Origin: Salipaludibacillus neizhouensis
GTDB lineage: Bacteria > Bacillota > Bacilli > Bacillales > Salisediminibacteriaceae
NCBI RefSeq assembly: GCF_002886185.1
Contig: NZ_KZ614146.1
Location: 3,562,338 to 3,626,337 of the forward strand
Direction of reading: 5' to 3'
DNA length: 64,000 bases
The position numbers and the translations under genes were made by a program. The notes under the pieces are model-generated. The model was not told the DNA's origin and ran no database searches. It saw nothing but the letters and a program-made list of their open reading frames with translations. Positions 25,222 through 34,973 of this stretch are shown here, piece after piece. The number at the start of each line of letters is the position of its first letter. Positions within the stretch are counted from its first letter, which is position 1.

Positions 25222-25923
25222 TTAATTCACTTTTTCATTAAGTAAGCTTAGCATGTCACACGGCCTGCCGGACTTAATCATTTTCCCTTTGTTTAAAATC
25301 ACCATTTTATCAGTCAAAGCCCTTACATCATTTTCATCATGCGTAACAAAGATGGAAGTTGTCCCTGTCTTTTTGAGAATTACTTTTAGTTCCTCTCTAA
25401 TCTTGTTTTGCAAATTAGCATCTAAATTGCTAAAGGGCTCATCAAATAATAAAAGAGCAGGATTAGGAGCCAAAGCTCTTGCTAAAGCTACTCGTTGCTG
25501 CTGACCACCACTTAATTCATGAGGATAGCGTTTTTGATACTCAGATAAGTTTACTAAATCAAGAACTTCTTCTAATCGCTGCTTCTTTTGTTGCCGGTTC
25601 CATTTCTTCAATCCATACGTGATATTCTGCGCAACTGTCATGTGAGGAAATAAAGCATAATCTTGAAAAACCATACCAATTCCTCGCTTTTCCGGTAATA
25701 CAAATGTATATTCATCTCCTAGCAATCTATTATCAACTTTAATAGATCCTTTTGCAGAGACTTCTAAACCAGCAAGGAGTCGTAAAATTGTACTTTTACC
25801 ACTGCCACTTTCACCAAGAATAGCGAGAATTTCACCCTTTTCTAAATCTATAGAAAAATGGTCCACCGTCAGCTTGTCGTTCCTTTTGTATGCAAAGCAA
25901 AGTTCCTTAATCTGGATATACAA
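25222..25923 (-). CDS. Iron(III) ABC transporter ATPase
   Basis: 233 residues with Walker A GESGSGKST, Q-loop FQDYALFPH, signature LSGGQQQRVALARAL, Walker B LLLFDEPFSNLD and the H-loop VTHDE. It lacks the C-terminal regulatory domain of FbpC/FutC enzymes (usually near 350 residues). The gene abuts the permease gene without a gap, and the binding protein and Fur boxes upstream set the substrate as ferric iron. Confidence 0.88.
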   Translation of the reverse strand: MYIQIKELCFAYKRNDKLTVDHFSIDLEKGEILAILGESGSGKSTILRLLAGLEVSAKGSIKVDNRLLGDEYTFVLPEKRGIGMVFQDYALFPHMTVAQNITYGLKKWNRQQKKQRLEEVLDLVNLSEYQKRYPHELSGGQQQRVALARALAPNPALLLFDEPFSNLDANLQNKIREELKVILKKTGTTSIFVTHDENDVRALTDKMVILNKGKMIKSGRPCDMLSLLNEKVN

Positions 25924-27573
25924 TTAGAACACCTCCTTTTCCATAAACAGATGTGAGAAAAAGATAAAAATACCACTAATCATAACAATAATAAGAGAAG
26001 GAATCGCAGCTTCCTGAACCATCTCATTTCCTGCATATTGAAAAGCTTTTGTCGCTAATGTTTCAAAGTTAAACGGTCTTAAGATTAATGTTAAGGGAAG
26101 TTCTTTAATGATTTCGACCCAAGCTAAAATAAACGCACTTATCACTGCACCTTTTATTAATTTTAAGTCAACTTTAAAAAATGTTTGTGTCATCGTCATT
26201 CCTAACATCCTGGAAGCCTCGGTAAAATGGTTTCCATTTTTTTCATAGCCTGCTTCGATAGAATTGTAGCCAATGGCCAAAAACCGAATGACGTATGCAA
26301 AGCATAACAATATAAGACTAGTACTTAGAACGAGTGTCTGATTCATCCCTATTAACGAATAAAAGGCCGAGAGTGTTTTATCCATACCGATAAATAAAAT
26401 TAACACGCCAATGGCAATAACTGCACCAGGTATAGAATAGCCGAGAATAACAACTTTCGCGGATATTCTTGAAAAGAATCCGTTGCTTAACCTCGTAAAG
26501 TTACCAATGATGAGAGCAATGATTACAATTGCAATGGCACCAATACTTGCTACGAAAACAGAATTCCATATAAGTTTAATAAAATCCTTGTTGAGGACCG
26601 CATCGTAAGCCATGAACACCCACATGACCAACTGACTAAACGGAATTATAAAAGCTAGCATAAACACACTTCCACAATAAAAAGTCGTTAATCCTGCCTT
26701 CCATCCAGTTAGTTTAATTGGCTTAAGGGGACGTACCTTTGTAGTTGTTGAACTGTACTTTTTTCTACCGCGCATTATTTTTTCCATTAACAGAAGAAAA
26801 ACCACAATCGCCATTAATGTTCCTGCTAGTTTTATCGCTGATTCAAGATCGCCTAATCCAAACCAAGTTTGAAAGATTGCCGTACTAAGCGTCTGAATCC
26901 CAAAATATTTAACCACACCATAGTCATTTAAAAATTCCAAAATAACTAGACTGCCTCCCCCAACGATAGCTACTCGCGAAATAGGCAAAACAATTCGAAA
27001 GAAAATCTCTACTGAACCACTACCTAGCAACCTTGCATTTTCAATAATAGAAGCCGATTGTTTTACCAGGAATGCACGCGTAATCATGTAGACATAAGGA
27101 AACAAAAACACCGTAAAAATAAAAACAGCACCCGGAATATTCATAATGTCAAAATATTTTTGATTTACTTGAATTCCAAACGAATTACGCAAAGTAGTTT
27201 GAATGATTCCAGTATAATTTAATAACCCATGATAAGCATAAGCGCCTATATAAGGTGGAATAGATAATGGTAAGATTAATCCCCATTTCAAAAAGCCTTT
27301 CATCGGAAAATCATATGCAGATACAAGCCATGCTAAACTAACACCTATAACAATCGTAAGAATGCCTAGCAACACGATCATAACGAATGTAGTAACTAGG
27401 TAATCTTGCAACATGTACGCTTTAATATGTTCCCAATTTTCATTTGGCTCAGAAAATAATTGAAGTAGAATAGATAAGTTGGGTAAAAGGATGAAGCAAA
27501 CGAATAAAAAAGTTAATATAGACCAGCCATTTGTATGTATGAGTATTTTAGGAACTAGTTTGATGGTAGACAC
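25924..27573 (-). CDS. Iron(III) ABC transporter permease (FbpB type)
   Basis: 549 residues with about twelve membrane segments, two permease units in one chain as usual for FbpB/FutB. Each half carries an EAA-like loop (IIENARLLGSGSVEIFFRIV and FTEASRMLGMTMTQTFFKVD). The assigned start is GTG at 27571-27573 and is uncertain. The gene is followed directly by the ATPase. Confidence 0.88.
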   Translation of the reverse strand: MSTIKLVPKILIHTNGWSILTFLFVCFILLPNLSILLQLFSEPNENWEHIKAYMLQDYLVTTFVMIVLLGILTIVIGVSLAWLVSAYDFPMKGFLKWGLILPLSIPPYIGAYAYHGLLNYTGIIQTTLRNSFGIQVNQKYFDIMNIPGAVFIFTVFLFPYVYMITRAFLVKQSASIIENARLLGSGSVEIFFRIVLPISRVAIVGGGSLVILEFLNDYGVVKYFGIQTLSTAIFQTWFGLGDLESAIKLAGTLMAIVVFLLLMEKIMRGRKKYSSTTTKVRPLKPIKLTGWKAGLTTFYCGSVFMLAFIIPFSQLVMWVFMAYDAVLNKDFIKLIWNSVFVASIGAIAIVIIALIIGNFTRLSNGFFSRISAKVVILGYSIPGAVIAIGVLILFIGMDKTLSAFYSLIGMNQTLVLSTSLILLCFAYVIRFLAIGYNSIEAGYEKNGNHFTEASRMLGMTMTQTFFKVDLKLIKGAVISAFILAWVEIIKELPLTLILRPFNFETLATKAFQYAGNEMVQEAAIPSLIIVMISGIFIFFSHLFMEKEVF

Positions 27574-27663
27574 ACCCTTGTACTTTAATTAAATTAAGTT
27601 AATTGTCTCATAAATACAACCCCCTTAGTGGGATATTTTAAGCAATAACACTATGATAAAAAC

Positions 27664-27708
27664 TACAGAATGCCCCACCAAATGCTTTATTTGATGTGAC
27701 ATTCTGTA
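27664..27708 (-). terminator. Attenuating hairpin between binding protein and permease genes
   Basis: TACAGAATG (27664-27672) pairs with CATTCTGTA (27700-27708), extended by CAAAT/ATTTG, and is followed on the minus strand by GTTTTTATC. It would raise binding-protein expression over the membrane genes. Confidence 0.6.
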
Positions 27709-27722
27709 TTGCATACTATTTT

Positions 27723-28856
27723 TTATTTCCAGCCAACTTCATTTAAGATCATAACCGCTTCAGCATTATTCTCGCCAAGTTTAGTTAGATTAAGATCTTG
27801 CGCTTTAAACTCCCCCCAAGATTTAAGCAACTCTGATACTTCGGCATTTGGGTTAACTGGATATTCATAGTTTGCTTCAGCAAAGCGCCCTTGCGCTTCT
27901 TCGCTAGATAGGAATTCGATTAACTTAATAGCATTATCTTTGTTTTTAGCATGCTTTGTTACACCAAGGCCACTAACGTTAATATGTGTTCCTGTTGTTT
28001 CTTGATTAGGGAAGAAAAGAGATAACCCTTCAGCAACCTTCACCTCTTCAGGATCTTCAGAATTCAACATATTACCGAAATAATACGTATTAATAACTGC
28101 GATGTCGCCTTCTCCAGATGCAATAGCTTTTGCTTGATCTCTATCTCCGCCTTGTGGCTCACGTGCCATATTTTCAACAATACCACTAGCCCACTCATTC
28201 GCAGCATCCGCTCCATTTAATTCGATAATGGAAGCTAGAAGAGACTGATTATAAATGTTTTCAGATGAACGGATTAGTACTCTTCCTTGCCACTTTTCTT
28301 CAGTTAGTGCTTCATAAGTTGAAAGCTCTGATTCGTCAACACGGTCATTCGCATATACAAATACACGAGCACGTTTTGTTAGACCAAACCACTGATTGTC
28401 AGTATCACGAAGACTTTCTGGAATATTATTAGTAATTGTTTCATTTTCTACAGCTTGTAATAGACCTGCATCTTTTGCACGGAATAAGCGTCCTGCATCA
28501 GCAGTAAAGAAAAGATCAGCTTCCGTTGCTTCTCCTTCACGATTAAGACGTTCAATTAACTCGTCAGAATCACCTTGTACTACATTAACTTCGATCCCTG
28601 TTTGTTCTGTAAAAGTTGCAAAAAGTTCATTATCAGAATCATAATGACGGCTAGTGTATAGATTTACAGCTCCACTATCATCTTTTTCTTCTACTTGTTC
28701 ACTTGATTCATTGCTAGTTTCATTGCTTTGGTTATTTGTTGAATCTTTTGCAGCATTAGCTTCTTGCTGCTCCTCTCCTCCACAAGCTGATAAAACAAGT
28801 ACGGTAGTTAGTAACATTACTAGTGCAGTTAAAATACGATTTTTCTTCAATCTCAT
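27723..28856 (-). CDS. Iron(III)-binding lipoprotein (FbpA/FutA type)
   Basis: 377 residues. Lipobox VLSACGG, then a long acidic linker rich in S/N/E, then the two-lobed domain opening VNLYTSRHYDSDNELF. The tyrosine pair in VINTYYFGN and the early tyrosines are the usual Fe3+ ligands in this family. It captures ferric iron for the permease downstream. Confidence 0.9.
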   Translation of the reverse strand: MRLKKNRILTALVMLLTTVLVLSACGGEEQQEANAAKDSTNNQSNETSNESSEQVEEKDDSGAVNLYTSRHYDSDNELFATFTEQTGIEVNVVQGDSDELIERLNREGEATEADLFFTADAGRLFRAKDAGLLQAVENETITNNIPESLRDTDNQWFGLTKRARVFVYANDRVDESELSTYEALTEEKWQGRVLIRSSENIYNQSLLASIIELNGADAANEWASGIVENMAREPQGGDRDQAKAIASGEGDIAVINTYYFGNMLNSEDPEEVKVAEGLSLFFPNQETTGTHINVSGLGVTKHAKNKDNAIKLIEFLSSEEAQGRFAEANYEYPVNPNAEVSELLKSWGEFKAQDLNLTKLGENNAEAVMILNEVGWK

Positions 28857-28889
28857 TTCCCCCTATGTAAAATTTTTTATAACTGAAAG

Positions 28890-28925
28890 TGATTCTCATT
28901 ATCATTCTACTGATAATTATTCTCA
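28890..28925 (-). promoter_or_regulatory. Two Fur boxes upstream of the iron operon
   Basis: TGATTCTCATTATCA (28890-28904) and TGATAATTATTCTCA (28911-28925) match the 7-1-7 Fur consensus TGATAATNATTATCA at 13 and 14 of 15 positions by eye, counted on the better strand. They lie 33-70 bp before the binding-protein start. Confidence 0.8.
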
Positions 28926-29129
28926 AGTCAATGCTTTTAACATAAAAGTTTTAATTTTTTTTTACTTCCCTATTTTTTCTTTTAAATAATGTTATGTACA
29001 GCTTATATGTTTGAGCAAATACGACATACACATTCGTCACTTCTTGCAAAGGCTGGTGGCGCTTCTGAACAAATTTAAGTTGTATCTGATATAATTATGA
29101 AGATCGTATATCGCCAGGTTACAAGAAAA

Positions 29130-29236
29130 AAGAAGCTTCCCATAAGTTCAGTGAACTCATGAGAAGCCTCTGGTAAAACCTAAATGTCAGCAAAATGTTA
29201 GCATTTTACATAAAACCCTTACGTATCAAGGGTAAA
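29130..29236 (-). repeat. Integrase-tail-like repeat, copy A (hairpin plus TTAGCA box)
   Basis: A hairpin opening AGAAGCTTCCCATAAGTT and closing ATGAGAAGCCTCT has its T-run on the minus strand. It is followed by GTCAGCAAAATGTTAGCA and an arm pair AACCCTTACG/TATCAAGGGT. The same order occurs at 50852-50990. Confidence 0.5.
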
Positions 29237-29287
29237 CATTAGTACTTTTGGTGAAGGAATTACAGTCGTTTCGGGTTTCATCTTATT

Positions 29288-31624
29288 TTATCGATTAATC
29301 CACCGTAAAAATACCTCAACATTCTTTTTACTAATTGTCCCGCCTGTAAAACGGTCAATTTGTCTAAATGGCATGTTTATAATAAAGTACACGTTATTTG
29401 CCGTTAATGGTTTTCCAATCTTTTTGAAGAAAAAATGGAAGAGCATAATAAAATTATATAGTAATTTCCCTAACCAATTCTTATACTGCGCTTGATTAAT
29501 CGTGTCATTCATTCCCAAATCTTTATGACGATCCCAACTTTTAGGTGGAAGTTTTCTCCCTAATATTTTTTCAAACTCTGAATCAGGGATATGCTCCATA
29601 TTAGCCATTGCGTAGTGTGGATATTCAGTTTTTAGGAATACAGTTGGAGTAACACCCTCCATCTCAACAGTTTCCTCTAGATGAATCTCTTGAATGGAAC
29701 TGCCAACTTGAATATTGTAATTCCCCGATTCAATTTCCCAATCCTTAATTTCAGGATTATAATAAGAGAAATCCCGTTTTGTTAATCCTAGTGTTACTCG
29801 CTTCGTTTCACCTGGTTCCAAGTAGACTTTATCAAAGCCTTTCAATTCTTTTTTTGAACGAAAAATTCTCGAATCTACCTTTTCAATATACAATTGAGCA
29901 ATTTCTGCTCCAGCAACTTTACCTGTATTTGACAAACTAAAACTTACGGATAAGCCATCTATCACAATATCACTGTATTCAAATGTAGTATAAGATAGCC
30001 CATATCCAAATGGATAACGCACAGGTACATTGGCAGTTTCAAAATATCTATAACCAATGAATAGCCCTTCTTTATGTTCACTTGTTGCTTGATGTCCAGG
30101 GTAGTACGAAGAGGATGGGACATCAGTATAACGAATTGGGAATGTTTCACTTAATTTACCACTTGGATTGTATTTGCCAAGCAATATATCGACGACAGCT
30201 TCCCCCCCACCTTGTCCAGAAAGATACGTGTGTATAATTCCTTGTACTTTATCTGCAAAAGGTAATTCAAGTGCTGCACCACCAGCTAAAACAACAATCA
30301 CATTCTTATTTACTTTTACTAAGGATTCAACAAGGTCTAGTTGATTTTGAGGCAGTTTTAAATCTTCTCGATCTACACCTTCTGCTTCTTTGCTTTCATC
30401 AAGCCCAATAAATAAAATTACTGTTTCAGCAGATTTCGCAAGACTTGTTGCTTCTTGCAGTAATTTATTACTCTTTCCTCCCATACGCTTATATCCTTGT
30501 GTATAACCAACTATATTTAAAGCAGAATTTTGTAAAGTATCAAATGGAATACTTAATTTATAGGGATTTATTAATGAACTCCCCGCTCCTTGGTATCTTG
30601 GATTTTTTGCAAAATCACCAATAACGGCTACTTTTGTTCCTTCAGTAAGCGGCAAAATATTATTTTCATTCTTCAGCATTACCATAGATTGACGAGCAGC
30701 TGCCACGGCCTTATTATGGTGCTCTTCATGATCTACTTGTACTGATTCTTTATCATCTAAACGCACTTTATCTATTAGAGACAGCAATTGATCTACTGCT
30801 TCATCTAATATTGATTCTTCTAATGATCCTGCATTTATTGCATCCATAATTTCTTTATCTGTAATCCCGTTAGTTGATGGCATTTCTAACTGATTATGAG
30901 CCTTTAACCCAGTAACACGGTCATTATTTCCTCCCCAGTCAGTTACAACAACACCGTCAAATCCCCATTCAGAATACAAAATGTCATTAGCTAAATGTTG
31001 ATTTTCATTTGCGAATTCACCATTGACCTTATTATAAGAAGACATCATCGTATGAGGATCGCTCTCTTTTACAACTTTTTCAAAGCCTGTTAAATAAATT
31101 TCTCTAAGCGAACGTTCATCTACAATTTCGTCAATTGTCATTCGCATATGTTCTTGACTATTGACAGCATAATGCTTAGGGCAAGCTGAAATACCATTAG
31201 ACTGAATTCCTTTTACCATTTCACTAGCGAGTTCACCAGTTAGGTATGGATCTTCTGAGAAATATTCAAAATTACGTCCACATAATGGATTACGCTTAAT
31301 ATTTAAACCAGGTCCAAGTAAGACACTTACTTTTTCACTGCGAGCTTCCTTACCGATATCTTGTCCTACGTCATATACAAGTGACTTATCCCAGCTATTT
31401 GCTAGCGTTGCTGCTGTTGGGTAACAAGTGGCTGGTATACTTTTGTTTAATCCTAGGTGATCAGCTTTCCCACCTTGTTTTCGCAGTCCATGCGGCCCAT
31501 CGGTTAGCATAATAGATGGAATATCCAAACGTTCAATAGCCTTGGTATTCCAAAAGTTTTGTCCAGACATGAGGGAAGCTTTCTCTTCCAAAGTCATTTG
31601 TTTCATTATATCTTTGTGTTTCAT
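29288..31624 (-). CDS. GH3 beta-glucosidase/xylosidase, cytoplasmic
   Basis: About 778 residues; the ATG at 31622-31624 is preferred to an upstream GTG at 31639. No signal peptide. The order is conventional: a TIM-barrel domain (LTDGPHGLRKQ, GRNFEYFSEDPYLTGELASE, CPKHYAVNSQE, nucleophile D in VVVTDWGGNND), the alpha/beta sandwich (VMLKNENNILPL) and a fibronectin-like domain (LKGFDKVYLEPGETKRVTL). A hydrophobic stretch near the end (LLYNFIMLFHFFF) is unusual. It is in an operon with the permuted GH3 60 bp upstream. Confidence 0.88.
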   Translation of the reverse strand: MKHKDIMKQMTLEEKASLMSGQNFWNTKAIERLDIPSIMLTDGPHGLRKQGGKADHLGLNKSIPATCYPTAATLANSWDKSLVYDVGQDIGKEARSEKVSVLLGPGLNIKRNPLCGRNFEYFSEDPYLTGELASEMVKGIQSNGISACPKHYAVNSQEHMRMTIDEIVDERSLREIYLTGFEKVVKESDPHTMMSSYNKVNGEFANENQHLANDILYSEWGFDGVVVTDWGGNNDRVTGLKAHNQLEMPSTNGITDKEIMDAINAGSLEESILDEAVDQLLSLIDKVRLDDKESVQVDHEEHHNKAVAAARQSMVMLKNENNILPLTEGTKVAVIGDFAKNPRYQGAGSSLINPYKLSIPFDTLQNSALNIVGYTQGYKRMGGKSNKLLQEATSLAKSAETVILFIGLDESKEAEGVDREDLKLPQNQLDLVESLVKVNKNVIVVLAGGAALELPFADKVQGIIHTYLSGQGGGEAVVDILLGKYNPSGKLSETFPIRYTDVPSSSYYPGHQATSEHKEGLFIGYRYFETANVPVRYPFGYGLSYTTFEYSDIVIDGLSVSFSLSNTGKVAGAEIAQLYIEKVDSRIFRSKKELKGFDKVYLEPGETKRVTLGLTKRDFSYYNPEIKDWEIESGNYNIQVGSSIQEIHLEETVEMEGVTPTVFLKTEYPHYAMANMEHIPDSEFEKILGRKLPPKSWDRHKDLGMNDTINQAQYKNWLGKLLYNFIMLFHFFFKKIGKPLTANNVYFIINMPFRQIDRFTGGTISKKNVEVFLRWINR

Positions 31625-31699
31625 TCTAGATCGCCACACTTCTTTTAAAATTAGTAAGAAGGCAACTTAGGCCGCCTTCTATATATCAAATAATACTTT

Positions 31700-34450
31700 T
31701 TAGTTAAAAATGTTAGTTTTAAGTGTTGCATATAGTGAGTTATGCATGCTATTTCGCAGTCCAACTGTAATCGCTTCTGGGTGCTCCTCATATGCTTCTT
31801 CTAAAAGCTGCTTTTGTTTTGGAACCGATAAAATATCTAACATTAAATCATTACCCGATGTAACAGCTTGTGGTGCTTCCATAAATCCGAACACTGCATC
31901 TGAAGATACTACACCTTCAAAACCCCACTCATCTCTAAGAATTCCATTTAGTAATTCAGGATTTGCCCATTTCCCATCAATGAAAGAGAAACTAGACATT
32001 GCACCAGTTACATCCCCCTCTTTGACAGTCATTTCGAAAGGACGTAGGTGAATTTCTCTCATCGTTTGTTCATTAGACCATATTAGAGTCCCAGAGCGTG
32101 CATTAGTTTCTTGCTCATTCATTATAAAGTGTTTCATGAATACTGTAACACCTTGGTCTTGAGCGCCTTTCGCCATACCTGCACCAATCATACCATTTAG
32201 TACAGGGTCTTCTGACATATACTCAAAGTTTCTTCCACCTCGTGGCGTACGATGAATATTAAGAGCTGGAGCGTACCATCCGTGAATCCCGTAAGCTTCT
32301 GCTTCTTGGCCAATAACATTACCCATCTCGTATGCTAAATCTTCATTCCAAGTCGATGCCACGACGATTTCCGTTGGGTAAGCACCTGCTTCAAATTGCT
32401 TAAAGAAAAAACTAAAACCAGCAGGTCCATCCATTAATACTGTGTTTGGAATACCAAGTTCATCAATTGCTATTGTGTGATAAGCAGCTTCTGATACATA
32501 CTCTGTCATTTGATCTACAGTCAATTGGTCTAAAAATTCACCCCACAAAGGATCATCATAATCTAATCCTTTTAGGTCTTCCAATTTTAGACCATTGTCA
32601 GCACCGGTCGTAGGCATTTCTACATCATCATTATATTCATGTCCCTGAACTCTTTCGATAACTTTATCAGTTGCAACTTTTGAATCATCTTGATCTGATG
32701 GATATGTGCCTTCCCTATCGTTACGAGAAAGAACTGTTATTTCGTTTCCTGATTGAGTAAAACGATTTTTGTATTCTGTTTCTGTATCAGCATCTGTTTC
32801 GTACACAATATCTTCAGGTAATTCAAAGTTCAGTGTACTATCAATTTCATGAACATTTTTACCAAGTTTAATTTGGTATGTTCCATTTTCTAAAATATAA
32901 TTCTCATTTGCCATATCGTAAGAAGCCATGTCTCTTGTATCATAACTAATACTTAATACTTCAGACTCTCCTGGTTCTAGTGATTTTGTTTTAGCAAATG
33001 TAGCTAAGTTAATGGCAGACTTCTCAATTCCTCCTGGTGTGTAAGGAGCAGAATAATAAACTTGAACTACGTCTTTTCCAGCTACTTCACCTGTATTTGT
33101 CACTTCTACTTGTAATTCAATTGAATCACTGTTTAATTGTTCACTAACTGTATTCCAATCAAATGTTGTATAACTTAGACCGGATCCAAAAGGAAATTGA
33201 ACTGTTTGATTGTAGCCTTCTTCATTTCCTTGATAGAAAGTTTCATAAAATCTGTACCCTACATAAATTCCTTCTTCATAATTAATGTAAGCTTTATCTA
33301 AATTCTCATACTGATAGTCTCCAAAATTTTCACTAGCTGGTGAAGATTCAATATCATAAACATACGTATCCGTAATACGTCCAGAAGGATTTAATTCTCC
33401 TGACAAAACTTTAGCAAGGGAATTAGTTCCAAATGGTCCAGGTGTTCCAACCCAAACAACAGACTGAATACTTGGATATTCCTCAACAAACCCTAATTCT
33501 AAAGTATTACCAGCATTTACAACGATGGTTACATTATTAAAGTTCTCAGCTACTTTTCCAACTAAGTCATGCATTTCATCTGATAACTTTAAATCATCTA
33601 AACCTACATCTGATGCTTCTACACCTTCACTTTGAATAAGAATCATTGCATTTTCAGAGTACTCTTTCGCTTGGGCTAATGCAGCATCCGTTACATCTGG
33701 TTCACCATCTACCTCATCATCACTACTTAACATTCCTTTAATGACTTGAACAACTCCAGTGTCCGAATTCCCTGTCGTTGCTTCTAATTCTGGTAATCCC
33801 GCATAGTAATCATATAATTCCTGATTATATTCAATGTCTGCATTCGTAAGCGCATCAAATAAATTCACAGCACGAGTTTGGTCTGATGCACCAGAACCAC
33901 CTCCACCATATTTAAAAGTAAATGCATCAGAACCAAATACATTCATTTTTTTATCTGCTAATGGCAGGGAGTTATTTTCATTTTTTAATAATACTAATCC
34001 TTCATTTGCAATCTCTTCTGAAACATCATCAGCAGCTTCCCTGGCTTCGTCAGCTTCTGCACCTGTTGTCTCAATCGTAATATGTTTACCAGTCACGTTT
34101 TCAAGTACGCTTGTAACTCTCGGCCCTATTGTTACACCAATAATTAGTATCAGTGCAGCAACAACTGACCAGCCCGTGATACGTCTTGGTCTATTTTTTA
34201 ATTTTTTATAGATTTTAGTTTCTTTTTTTGCTACTTTTCTTTCTTTACGGCTTAACGATTTCAATTCTTCTTTTCTTTGTTGTTTCTGCTCTTTTCGCAA
34301 AAGTTTATCGCTTTTAATTTCATTCTTTCGTTCTGATTCTGGCAAAGCTGCAATTTCTTGCTTTCTTTCTTTACGCTTTGCTTTATCTTCCCTCACACGT
34401 CGTAATATTTCTTGTTTCTTGTTTTTTCTTTTTTTAAAGTATTCAATCAT
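31700..34450 (-). CDS. Membrane-anchored, circularly permuted GH3 glycosidase
   Basis: 916 residues from ATG 34450 (GGAGGGG upstream; a TTG at 34465 is less likely). Residues 1-85 are a highly basic coiled coil (KKRKNKKQEILRRVREDKAK), followed by one membrane segment (WSVVAALILIIGVTIG). Then come the alpha/beta sandwich (LVLLKNENNSLPL), the fibronectin-like domain (ATFAKTKSLEPGESEVLSI) and only at the C-terminus the TIM barrel (LMDGPAGFSFF, GRNFEYMSEDPVLNGM, FMKHFIMNEQE, nucleophile D in GVVSSDAVFG). Domain order is thus the reverse of the gene at 29288. The catalytic part faces outward. Confidence 0.85.
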   Translation of the reverse strand: MIEYFKKRKNKKQEILRRVREDKAKRKERKQEIAALPESERKNEIKSDKLLRKEQKQQRKEELKSLSRKERKVAKKETKIYKKLKNRPRRITGWSVVAALILIIGVTIGPRVTSVLENVTGKHITIETTGAEADEAREAADDVSEEIANEGLVLLKNENNSLPLADKKMNVFGSDAFTFKYGGGGSGASDQTRAVNLFDALTNADIEYNQELYDYYAGLPELEATTGNSDTGVVQVIKGMLSSDDEVDGEPDVTDAALAQAKEYSENAMILIQSEGVEASDVGLDDLKLSDEMHDLVGKVAENFNNVTIVVNAGNTLELGFVEEYPSIQSVVWVGTPGPFGTNSLAKVLSGELNPSGRITDTYVYDIESSPASENFGDYQYENLDKAYINYEEGIYVGYRFYETFYQGNEEGYNQTVQFPFGSGLSYTTFDWNTVSEQLNSDSIELQVEVTNTGEVAGKDVVQVYYSAPYTPGGIEKSAINLATFAKTKSLEPGESEVLSISYDTRDMASYDMANENYILENGTYQIKLGKNVHEIDSTLNFELPEDIVYETDADTETEYKNRFTQSGNEITVLSRNDREGTYPSDQDDSKVATDKVIERVQGHEYNDDVEMPTTGADNGLKLEDLKGLDYDDPLWGEFLDQLTVDQMTEYVSEAAYHTIAIDELGIPNTVLMDGPAGFSFFFKQFEAGAYPTEIVVASTWNEDLAYEMGNVIGQEAEAYGIHGWYAPALNIHRTPRGGRNFEYMSEDPVLNGMIGAGMAKGAQDQGVTVFMKHFIMNEQETNARSGTLIWSNEQTMREIHLRPFEMTVKEGDVTGAMSSFSFIDGKWANPELLNGILRDEWGFEGVVSSDAVFGFMEAPQAVTSGNDLMLDILSVPKQKQLLEEAYEEHPEAITVGLRNSMHNSLYATLKTNIFN

Positions 34451-34543
34451 GATGTGCCCCTCCAACTTTCTGCTATTTACTTTTATTTCAAAGAATATCC
34501 AGCAATCGTTTGTTGCAAATGTTTTTAAAGCGTTGTTTTACTG

Positions 34544-34566
34544 GAAACGTTCATGATCAAACGTTT
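34544..34566 (-). promoter_or_regulatory. Paired AACGTT operator-like motifs before the GH3 operon
   Basis: GAAACGTTC (34544-34552) and AAACGTTT (34559-34566) are CG-centred palindromes of LacI/GalR style, about 100 bp before the permuted GH3. They do not fit the CcpA cre consensus. Confidence 0.3.
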
Positions 34567-34888
34567 ACTTTAGAACTTACCATTGTAATTTACAACGCAA
34601 CCAAATATAGATTTTTAGCATTATATGGATCTTCCCTTCTTAAAGAAGAAAGACAACGTTTCCATTTTTATCGTATTTCAATGTTCGCTGTCATCACTTT
34701 TATTGTAGATTTAGCGACACTTGATCCAACATTCAATCCTATTCCTTTTCTGTCCCCTCTCGCCTTTTAATTATTAATTAATGGTTTTTGATAGAGTACT
34801 TTCCTACTCGTTAACTCCAATATACAATCCAACTCAATCGAATACATTCCATTATTTTAGAAATGCTATTCCGATTATTGACTTCTAT

Positions 34889-34934
34889 AAAAGAAATGGA
34901 CGTTGCCATAATTATGGCAACGTCCATTTCTTTT
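34889..34934. terminator. Perfect 23-bp palindromic terminator
   Basis: AAAAGAAATGGACGTTGCCA continues into TAA and its exact complement. It lies 40 bp after the stop of the AraC-GH39 gene and carries A/T runs on both sides. Confidence 0.75.
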
Positions 34935-34973
34935 ATTTAGATGTACAGGATTGTCTAACCTATTCAACATTGA

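Noticed and set aside
29130..29236. Fifth copy of the structured repeat
   Set aside because: It shares only TATCAAGGGT with the inner hairpin; P1, the linker and P2 are absent, so it belongs to the integrase-tail-like repeats.
34544..34566. CcpA cre site
   Set aside because: CG-centred palindromes are present, but flanking positions do not match the cre consensus; kept only as LacI-style motifs of low confidence.
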